DNA from: Nitrospirota bacterium
Lineage (GTDB): Bacteria; Nitrospirota; Nitrospiria; Nitrospirales; UBA8639
Reading direction: 5' to 3'
Assembly: GCA_003228495.1 (NCBI GenBank)
Contig: QIDY01000400.1
Location: forward strand, 1-9,339
DNA length: 9,339 nucleotides
Every line of letters starts with the position of its first letter. The stretch's first letter is position 1. The position numbers and the translations under genes are program-made. Below are positions 1 through 6,092 of the stretch, piece by piece. Below the pieces are notes generated by a model. The model saw only the letters and a list, made by a program, of their open reading frames with translations, made no database searches and was not told where the DNA came from.

Positions 1-1
1 C

Positions 2-154
2 CCTGGCAGTGGGCCCCCTTCTGTCAGTCATGCAGCGACTCGGTCCCCTCGTCCGGGTTTTGCAAATCATAATAGTCCTAGAGGCCCGCGACCGGATCGT
101 CCAGGACGAAATCAACCGGGTCGTCGTCCGCGTTCAACGTCTTATAGTTTCTAA
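2..154 (+). CDS. C-terminal tail of an Arg/Pro/Gly-rich protein (partial; possibly an RNA helicase tail)
   Basis: The window starts inside this reading frame, so only the last 50 codons are visible, ending at a TAA at 152-154. The tail is rich in Arg, Pro, Gly and Asn, with repeated RP and RPG steps (for example RGPRPDRPGR) and ends in TSYSF. Such basic, disordered tails are common at the C-terminus of DEAD-box RNA helicases and other RNA-binding proteins, where they help hold RNA. No catalytic motif lies inside the window, so the helicase idea is inference only. The frame is preferred over the overlapping frame starting at position 9 because its stop falls just before a strong terminator, whereas the other frame reads straight through that terminator. 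The local GC content is higher than in the rest of the window, as expected from Arg/Pro/Gly codons. Confidence 0.5.
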   Translation, partial: PGSGPPSVSHAATRSPRPGFANHNSPRGPRPDRPGRNQPGRRPRSTSYSF

Positions 155-181
155 AAGCGTGCTTATCCAATTGTGGATCAT

Positions 182-216
182 CCCCAAGGGGTTTGCTGCC
201 CCTTTGGGGGTTTTTT
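182..216 (+). terminator. Rho-independent terminator of the upstream gene
   Basis: CCCCAAGGGG (182-191), a 7-base loop, then CCCCTTTGGGG (199-209) form a GC-rich stem with one bulged T, followed by G and a run of six T (211-216). It lies 27 bases after the stop at 154 and separates that gene from the response regulator. A smaller inverted repeat (ATCCA-ATTG-TGGAT, about 168-181) sits directly before it. Confidence 0.9.
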
Positions 217-366
217 GTCATGTTTGAGTAATGTTGGTTGGTGTGGTGAGTAAATGATAGTATTTTGGTTCTCCCTAATAGATTTCACAATTTCAGGTGA
301 GAAGTAGCAGCGTTTGCAGGGAACTCATTCAGTTTTCTGAAGGCCCTTTGTCCTGGAGGTTCTTGA

Positions 367-741
367 GTGAAAAAACGGATTCTTCTTGTCGATGACGATC
401 CGATGGCCCGGCAAGTCCTGCGGTTATATCTGGAACACTTAGGATATGTGTGCGAAGAAGTGAAACATGGAGCTGCAGCTATTGCGTGGTTGGAAAAGAG
501 CCCGAAGGTCGATCTCCTGATTTCGGATAATCGAATGCCGGTTATGACCGGTATGGAATTGCTCCTCCAGGTGAAATCCAGACCACAATTCAATTCTCCG
601 CCAATGATTATGTACTCTGGAAATTTAACGAAAGAGCTTTCTGAAAAGGCCTTGGAGTTGGGAGCTATTGCCGTTCTCGAGAAACCCTACGATTTTTTGG
701 ATCTTTCTGCTTTTGTCACTCAAGCTCTTGAACCTTCCTAA
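367..741 (+). CDS. Stand-alone response regulator receiver (CheY-like REC) protein
   Basis: This is a 124-residue single-domain receiver protein that would accept a phosphoryl group from a histidine kinase and signal through protein contact. All key REC residues are present: acidic pair D9/D10 in the LLVDDD motif, phospho-acceptor D54 in LLISDNRMP, switch Ser S84 in MIMYSGN, and conserved K106 in the LEKPY motif. There is no DNA-binding, GGDEF or other output domain, so the phosphorylated form must act on a partner or serve in a phosphorelay. The start is GTG at 367, with GGAGG at 355-359 seven bases upstream; no ATG gives a better start. No kinase gene is next to it, so the partner is unknown. 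The gene is isolated between the terminator at 182-216 and a gene-free stretch, so it is probably transcribed alone. Confidence 0.9.
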   Translation: MKKRILLVDDDPMARQVLRLYLEHLGYVCEEVKHGAAAIAWLEKSPKVDLLISDNRMPVMTGMELLLQVKSRPQFNSPPMIMYSGNLTKELSEKALELGAIAVLEKPYDFLDLSAFVTQALEPS

Positions 742-1366
742 CTAGAAGAATTGACCGAATTCCTACCGTTGTGTTGGACCTGACGGGTTTTCTTCTCCGC
801 TTAGTTCTTAAATACCCCCTTTCTGAGAGTAAAGTTTTCACCGATCTCGACAGCAACATCAAAGGTAAGGAATATCATGCCGGAGTCTTTTCCGTGCCGA
901 TTGATTGTAGATAAACGGACTATAGTACTGTAACCATCAAATATGCCGTTCACCCTCACCTCAACCCTTTTTAGGGAGAGAGTTCTGAATAGATTTTACA
1001 TTCCCTTAATGGGATAGAGCCGATTTGTGCAAGCCGAATCGAATATTGTTATAACGAGGTCTATCTAGGGTCTCTTGGGAGAAGGGGAAATCATGTACTT
1101 TCGGCAATTATCTTGTAAGTCTGGGCGCGTTTTCTGCCCCTGCATTGTCGCGTGATTGGTGTAAATTGACGGCTAAAAAGATGGCTTGATATAGTTATTT
1201 GTCCACCTTTGCTGTCCGGTCCCACCTCTGTTGTTGGTACCCTCCCAGATTAGGTTGGTCTTCTTCGTACGCGGCGCTTGTAACAATTGATGGTTTTGGT
1301 GCTTCTGTTATCAAAAAGTGGATTAATGCTTTTCATTTTCTTTTAAAATCAAAAGGTTGTAGCACT
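742..1366. other. Gene-free intergenic stretch
   Basis: About 625 bases lie between the response regulator and the IPT/TIG gene without a convincing protein gene on either strand. Visible items are a short palindromic stretch CCCTTTTTAGGG (about 965-976), a 20-codon potential ORF with a Shine-Dalgarno-like AAGGGG (1093-1155), and a promoter-like pair at 1166-1195 that leaves a leader of about 165 bases for the downstream gene. I saw no tRNA, riboswitch core or strong terminator here. Confidence 0.6.
1166..1195 (+). promoter_or_regulatory. Putative sigma70-type promoter for the IPT/TIG gene
   Basis: TTGACG at 1166-1171 and TATAGT at 1190-1195 are separated by 18 bases; each matches the -35 and -10 consensus at five of six positions. 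Transcription would begin near 1202, giving a leader of about 165 bases before the ATG at 1367. This also argues against translation from the TTG at 1199, which lies at or before the expected RNA start. Confidence 0.5.
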
Positions 1367-3022
1367 ATGAAACAGATATCTCGTTTTTCAATGGTTAGTG
1401 GGCTGATTTTCCTGGTATTGACCCTAGGTGCCGTTGCTCAGGCAGAAATTTTTCCGCCTGAGGGCCCGCCTGGTACCACGGTGACGATTAGTGGGGAAGG
1501 GTTTGGGGATTTTCAGAATACTCAAAATAATCGTGTGGAGTTTGAAGGGGTGTCTGCTCTGATCCAATCATGGGAGCCGGACTTTATTTTAGTCAAAGTT
1601 CCTTTAAAAGCCCGTTCGGGCCCCGTGATGGTGATGAATGGAGGACAGAAACGAGATGCGGGGACTTTCACTCTTCAGTCGGTGAAAATTACGAAGGTGA
1701 ATCCCTCAAAGGCCGAGGCAGGGTCTCTCGTGACGATCGAAGGGGAGCATTTTGGGAATACGGCGGGATCGCGCGATCCCAATACCATGTTTGGGGTAAA
1801 TCAAGTCTTGATTAATGGTATTCGGGCGGAAGTGCGTCGGTGGCGGCCTACGAAGATTGAAGTGCAGATTCCGGCGAATGCGCAGACAGGCAAGGTCGAG
1901 GTTCGTTTAGCGTCTAGCGATCCATTGCCGGATGGTTCGTGCTGTGCTCCGGTGGACTATGCGGTGAGCAATGCCATGCCCCTGACGGTGGTCCCTCCCA
2001 TTGCGTATGATCCGCAATATGGTCCGATCGGAAGTAAGGTCGTGCTTTCCGGGCAAAGTTTTGGGGAGAAGGCTCCAAAAGATGGTCGTGTATTTTTTGG
2101 TGGGAAGCTGGCGGCTATTGCACAATGGACTGATCGCACTATTGTCGTTCATGTCCCGTTGAATGCGGAATCGGGCTCGTTGGTGTTGCATCGTGATGGA
2201 CAGGATCGCACCATTGGGTCTTTTGATGTCGCGGTGACTGAGGTCCATGAATACTTCCCTAAGCGTGGCCCCATTGGAACGTTGGTCATTATTCGTGGAA
2301 AGCATTTCGGTGTTCATTCCGAAGGTGGCGACACTGCCTATGCCTTTGATTTTGAAGCGGCCAATAATGGGGTGTCGATTGGTGGCATTCCTGCCGTCAT
2401 TCATCGATGGTTGGATGATCAGATTGACGTGTGGGTGCCGTTTAGTGCCATGACCGGGCCGATTGTGGTGAGGCGGGGGGGCGGCATTCCTAATGCCGAT
2501 GGTACCTGCTGTGAGCGCAAGGAAGTGGTCCAGCATATAGCTGGAGAGTTTACCGTCGTCCGACCCGAAATCCATGACTATACTCCGAAAGAAGGCGGGC
2601 TGGATGAGTTGGTCACGATCACTGGTTCCGGCTTTGGTGAATTTCTGCAAATATCCGAAGCGACCCGGTTAACGCTTCATCGGCAAGCTCATTCCTGGCA
2701 GAATTATCGCTTGGGCGAGGACGTCTCACGGACGGAAGTCTTGATTAATGGGATGGCTACGCAGGTCGTGTCGTGGAGCGACACTGAAATTCAAGCTCGA
2801 ATTCCAAGACGACAGCCTTTTGGGGTTGGCACTCCGGAAGGTTTTGAGAATGATTTGATGGAAGGGACGCTCATTGTTAAACGAGGGTCTTGGGATATGC
2901 TGGAAACCGGAGATTGCTGTAAACCTAAGCAATGGATAACCATCGTGGGTGGGCCTTTTAAAATGTTAAGGCGTGGGCTTCCAGATATGGATTACTGGAA
3001 TGAGAAGGGTCGTGCCCAGTAA
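1367..3022 (+). CDS. Exported five-repeat IPT/TIG-domain protein with Cys-Cys pairs
   Basis: This encodes 551 residues. Residues 1-26 form a Sec signal peptide (basic start, hydrophobic core, AQA|E cleavage site), so the protein is expected in the periplasm or outside the cell. The rest is five immunoglobulin-like IPT/TIG repeats, at about 27-104, 105-210, 211-289, 290-398 and 399-551. Typical repeat marks are GPIGT or similar, VTIxGxxFG, a Trp, and VxVPxxAxxG. Repeats 2, 4 and 5 each carry a vicinal Cys pair near their end (C192-C193, C381-C382, C517-C518) in DGSCC, DGTCC and GDCC contexts; repeats 1 and 3 have none. There is no membrane anchor, LPXTG or enzyme domain. ATG 1367 was chosen because the signal peptide begins there; the SD (AAAAGG at 1351-1356) is weak. 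TIG repeats usually bind proteins or glycans; the exact role is unknown. The neighbour downstream is also exported and probably shares the transcript. Confidence 0.87.
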   Translation: MKQISRFSMVSGLIFLVLTLGAVAQAEIFPPEGPPGTTVTISGEGFGDFQNTQNNRVEFEGVSALIQSWEPDFILVKVPLKARSGPVMVMNGGQKRDAGTFTLQSVKITKVNPSKAEAGSLVTIEGEHFGNTAGSRDPNTMFGVNQVLINGIRAEVRRWRPTKIEVQIPANAQTGKVEVRLASSDPLPDGSCCAPVDYAVSNAMPLTVVPPIAYDPQYGPIGSKVVLSGQSFGEKAPKDGRVFFGGKLAAIAQWTDRTIVVHVPLNAESGSLVLHRDGQDRTIGSFDVAVTEVHEYFPKRGPIGTLVIIRGKHFGVHSEGGDTAYAFDFEAANNGVSIGGIPAVIHRWLDDQIDVWVPFSAMTGPIVVRRGGGIPNADGTCCERKEVVQHIAGEFTVVRPEIHDYTPKEGGLDELVTITGSGFGEFLQISEATRLTLHRQAHSWQNYRLGEDVSRTEVLINGMATQVVSWSDTEIQARIPRRQPFGVGTPEGFENDLMEGTLIVKRGSWDMLETGDCCKPKQWITIVGGPFKMLRRGLPDMDYWNEKGRAQ

Positions 3023-3101
3023 ACCTGCTTCGTTTCAATGTATTTTTGATTGATTATCGCCTCTCTCATGATTTCTTGATTCGGATAGGACTGACCTGAA
3101 T

Positions 3102-4100
3102 ATGTTGAATGAATCTGTAAAGAATAATTTTGTTGTCTCTATACTTTTCGCGGTGTGGATTGGGGGAATGCCCCTGGTTGGCTTGGCTCAAGAATCTCCC
3201 TTAACGATACAGCTTCAAGAGAGTCCCTCACCTGGGACGTTGTTGGATGTCCATTTTCAGGATGCGCAACATGGTTGGGTGGTCGGTGCCGGTGGAACAA
3301 TGTTGCAGACGAAGGATGGTGGTGCGACTTGGAAAAAGGCGCCACGCCGGACCAATATGTTATTAACGGCTGTCACGTTTGCTGATTCTCAGCATGGCTG
3401 GATTCTCGGACAAAATGGCACGGTTCTTTACACCAAGAACGGTGGTGCACAGTGGATGCCTCAAGTTAGTGGAACAAATAGCATGCTGTATGGGACGTAT
3501 TTCCTTTCAGCGCAACACGGTTGGATTGTGGGCGCGCGTGGGGTGATTTTGGTCACCAATGATGGCGGGGAGACCTGGGATGATCAAATCAGTGGCACAA
3601 CGGCTGATTTATTTGGCATTCATTTTATGGATGCCAAACAGGGCTGGGCTGTCGGAGCCCTCGGGACGATTTTAGTGACGAGTGATGGTGGCGCATCTTG
3701 GAGTCCTCAGGCTACCAATAATATTGTCACGTTTTTTGATATTACGTTTACCGATTCCGTCTCAGGATGGGCCGTGGGGACCCAGGGAGCCATTTTTCAA
3801 ACCTTGAATGCAGGAAAGGATTGGGTTGATCGGGCACGCGCCTGCGGAAGCCCCTGTCTGAAGCCTGCTGACTTGGTCAATATCCAATTCCCTACGCCTT
3901 TGAGTGGCCGTATTATTGGAGAACGTGGAACTATTCTTATGACCGAAGATGCTGGGTTTACCTGGGAAGAGGTTGAAACCCTGAATACTGAAACACTCTA
4001 TGGTTTATCTCTTCCTGATGCGACCCAAGGGTTTGCGGTGGGGGACCATGGAACCATCCTTCATTTTCGTTCGACTCCTTCCGAACCTTCCGCTTCGTAG
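3102..4100 (+). CDS. Exported Ycf48/HCF136-like beta-propeller protein (BNR/Asp-box repeats)
   Basis: This encodes 332 residues with a signal peptide (hydrophobic core about 10-28, likely cleavage at GLA|Q, residue 29). The mature part has seven repeats of the form GWxVGxxGTIxxTxDGGxTW at about 57-77, 98-118, 139-159, 180-200, 222-241, 268-288 and 309-322; the last is partial, as expected for a closed seven-bladed propeller. This pattern is that of Ycf48/HCF136, the photosystem II assembly factor of cyanobacteria and plastids. Homologues also occur in non-photosynthetic bacteria, where their job is mostly unknown; annotation as a photosystem protein would mislead here. A loop after repeat 5 holds C248 and C252 (ACGSPC), possibly a disulfide. 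The ATG at 3102 follows AGGA (3087-3090) at a rather long distance of 11 bases. The gap of 79 bases to the TIG gene shows no terminator, so the two are probably one operon. Confidence 0.87.
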   Translation: MLNESVKNNFVVSILFAVWIGGMPLVGLAQESPLTIQLQESPSPGTLLDVHFQDAQHGWVVGAGGTMLQTKDGGATWKKAPRRTNMLLTAVTFADSQHGWILGQNGTVLYTKNGGAQWMPQVSGTNSMLYGTYFLSAQHGWIVGARGVILVTNDGGETWDDQISGTTADLFGIHFMDAKQGWAVGALGTILVTSDGGASWSPQATNNIVTFFDITFTDSVSGWAVGTQGAIFQTLNAGKDWVDRARACGSPCLKPADLVNIQFPTPLSGRIIGERGTILMTEDAGFTWEEVETLNTETLYGLSLPDATQGFAVGDHGTILHFRSTPSEPSAS

Positions 4101-4110
4101 TCGTTTCCAG

Positions 4111-4142
4111 ATACCTTCTTTCAGGTATGCAAGCGGGCTTGC
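4111..4142. terminator. Two back-to-back hairpins at a convergent gene junction (weak terminator candidate)
   Basis: ATACCT/AGGTAT (4111-4116 with 4123-4128, loop of six) is followed at once by GCAAGC-GG-GCTTGC (4129-4142). The hairpins lie where the plus-strand operon (stop 4100) meets rsmE (stop at 4121-4123). Neither is followed by a T run on either strand, so a classical intrinsic terminator is not shown; the second hairpin lies inside the rsmE coding end. Confidence 0.3.
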
Positions 4143-4855
4143 AGAATAGCCAAGGCCGCGAGGCTCGCGGTTTCTGCACGTAAAATCTCTTTTCCAAAAG
4201 ATGCGAATGCCCAATGGTGAGATTGAGCGGACTCTAATTCATCTGTCGACCAGCCACCTTCCGGCCCGATGACGACCGTGACGCCTGATTCGTGCTTTTC
4301 TGTCGAACAGGGTATCGTTAACAGTGATGCGCCTTCTGTTCGTTCTGCCATGAAAATAACTTGGCTTTCTTGAGTGGATGTGAGGAATTGTTGAAAGGTT
4401 TGCAATGGCAGAATAGTTGGCAGCGTCCAACGCTCGTTTTGTTGCGCAGCTTCCAAGGCAATGCGTTTCCATCGTGCTTGATGGGTTTCTTCTTGTTTCC
4501 CTGATAGCTTGAGAATGACTCGATCAGTGATGAGGGGTAAAATCGCCGAAACCCCGAGCTCGGTAGCTTTTTGCATGACCCATCCCATTTTCTCCCCCTT
4601 GAGAAGGGCTTGCGCTAGAATTAAGGGAGGGTGAGTGGAATAGGGAGGATCTTCCACTTGTTGAATCGTTGCTTGCAGCGTTTCTTTCGTGACCTGAATG
4701 GCGACCGTATGATAGCGATGCCCCTGGTCGTCATTGAAGATCAGGGAATCCCCAGCCTTTGTCCGTAGGCTTTTTGAGATGTGGCTTAAGAGAGGGTGGG
4801 TAATGTTGATTACTCCATTCCCAACATCATTGGAATGGATGAAAAAAACAGGCAT
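4121..4855 (-). CDS. rsmE: 16S rRNA (uracil(1498)-N3)-methyltransferase RsmE
   Basis: RsmE uses S-adenosylmethionine to methylate N3 of U1498 in 16S rRNA, in helix 44 near the decoding centre. The 244-residue length is normal for the family. Residues 1-72 form the PUA-like RNA-binding domain; about 75-244 form the SPOUT (trefoil knot) methyltransferase domain. Family motifs visible are KGEKMGWVMQKATELGV (86-102), EAAQQNERW (135-143), the cofactor loop IGPEGGWSTDE (196-206) and EILRAETA (223-230). It is the last gene of the minus-strand cluster, 41 bases after dnaJ, an arrangement seen in many bacteria. I see no clear Shine-Dalgarno before the ATG at 4855, so translation may depend on the upstream gene. 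It converges with the Ycf48-like gene, with only 20 bases between the stops. Confidence 0.95.
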   Translation of the reverse strand: MPVFFIHSNDVGNGVINITHPLLSHISKSLRTKAGDSLIFNDDQGHRYHTVAIQVTKETLQATIQQVEDPPYSTHPPLILAQALLKGEKMGWVMQKATELGVSAILPLITDRVILKLSGKQEETHQARWKRIALEAAQQNERWTLPTILPLQTFQQFLTSTQESQVIFMAERTEGASLLTIPCSTEKHESGVTVVIGPEGGWSTDELESAQSHHWAFASFGKEILRAETASLAALAILQARLHT

Positions 4856-4896
4856 GTGGTGTGAAGCGTTATTTGAACTAACTCAGAAGGGGTTCT

Positions 4897-6011
4897 TTAG
4901 TCAAAGAGATTTTTGACTTTGTCGAAGAGGCCTTCCCCTTGGGTATCGGTGGAAAGGTCACTTTCCTGAGCGAAGGCATTTAGGAGTTCCCGTTGTTGGG
5001 GCGTCAGTTTGGTGGGAATCTGAATTTTGATTCGAATCAATTGATCGCCACGGGCGTGGGACTTGAGGCCTGGGGACCCCAGGCCTTTTAACCGAAGAAT
5101 TTGGTCATGTTGTGTGCCTTCTGGAATTTTGACCATGCTATTGCCATCTAACGTCGGTATTTCCACTCGTCCGCCGAGAGTGGCTGTGACAAAGTGGAGA
5201 CGAAGGTCATAAAGAATATCTTGGCCTTTTCGCACGAAATGGGAATGAGGTTTAACATTTAAGGCCACATACAGATCGCCTGGCGGCCCGCCATTCATTC
5301 CATGTTCACCTTCATTGGAAAGGCGTAAGCGCATCCCTGATTCGACTCCTGCTGGAATGGTGACTGAGAGCATGCGCTCCTTATGCACCCGACGTTGCCC
5401 ACGGCAAGATTTGCATGGATCTGCAATGATTTGCCCTGACCCCTGGCATTGTCCGCAAGTCCGGTTAATGGTAAAAAAGCCTTGTTGGAGTCGGATTTGA
5501 CCGGCTCCACGACAGGCGGAACAGGTTTTAATGGATTTTTCGGATTTTGCTCCGGTTCCGTGGCAGTTATCGCAGACTTCCCAACGAGGAATTTTGAGTT
5601 TGGCTTCTTTGCCGTTTATGGCTTCTTCAAAAGAAATTTCTAGATTATATTGAAGATCGTTCCCTTGTTCGGCGCGGCTTCGGCCTCGACGAAGTCTTCG
5701 AAAATATCCCCAAACACATCTCCGAAGCCCCCGCCGCCATATCCGAAACCTTCGGGACCACCCCCTTGTCCGGCGGCGGCATGTCCGAACATGTCATATT
5801 TTTTTCGACGATCGCTATCGCTGAGGACTTCGTAGGCTTCACCAGCCTCTTTGAATTTTTCCTCAGCGGTTTTTTTCTTGTCGGGTTCGGAGTGAAGATC
5901 GGGATGATGTTGCCTGGCGAGTTTCCGGAATGCTTTTTTTATGACATCTTCAGAAGCATTCCGATCCACGCCCAGCACATCGTAATAATCGCGTTTCCCC
6001 GTCTGTGTCAT
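4897..6011 (-). pseudogene. dnaJ: Chaperone DnaJ (Hsp40), interrupted by a single-base frameshift
   Basis: DnaJ delivers unfolded proteins to DnaK and stimulates its ATPase. All parts of a type I DnaJ are encoded: J domain with HPD (residues 36-38), Gly/Phe-rich linker, four CxxCxGxG-type zinc motifs (CDNCHGTG, CSACRGAG, CGQCQGSG, CKSCRGQR), and the C-terminal substrate-binding domains. The frame breaks right after the G/F region: the first frame runs to a stop at 5640 with a meaningless tail, while the rest continues in another frame from about 5690 to the stop at 4897. Restoring one G at about 5690 (TTCGT to TTCGGT on the coding strand) reads EDFGRGRSRAEQ and gives about 371 residues, the usual length. 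No slippery heptamer is visible, so programmed frameshifting is unlikely; assembly error or recent mutation is more likely. ATG 6011 is preferred over the adjacent GTG at 6014, since TAGGT lies about 8 bases before it. The gap to dnaK is 81 bases. Confidence 0.9.
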
Positions 6012-6092
6012 CACTGGTACCTACGAGAGATGCTGATGAGTATGGATGGATTGAACAAACGTCCCATCATGAATGCGCGTTGGAATGCGTGT

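Noticed and set aside
9..227. A 72-codon plus-strand open frame at the left edge
   Set aside because: It runs through the strong terminator at 182-216 and overlaps the better-supported Arg/Pro-rich tail in another frame.
950..985. A REP-like element (CCCTCACCTCAACCC followed by AGGGAGAGAG)
   Set aside because: It resembles widespread CCCTCACC/GGGAGAG repeat elements only loosely, occurs once in the window, and forms only a four-base-pair stem.
1199..1366. An N-terminal extension of the TIG gene starting at TTG 1199 (607 residues in total)
   Set aside because: The extension would bury the signal peptide inside the protein, has no Shine-Dalgarno, and begins at the predicted transcription start. 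ATG 1367 gives a normal signal peptide.
1907..2650. A 247-codon open frame on the minus strand
   Set aside because: It lies fully inside the TIG gene on the opposite strand, its product is rich in Arg, His and Ile with no recognisable domain, and the plus-strand protein has clear repeats.
5680..5700. Programmed ribosomal frameshifting in dnaJ
   Set aside because: No slippery heptamer or long homopolymer precedes the site and no stimulating structure is obvious; DnaJ is not known to use recoding.
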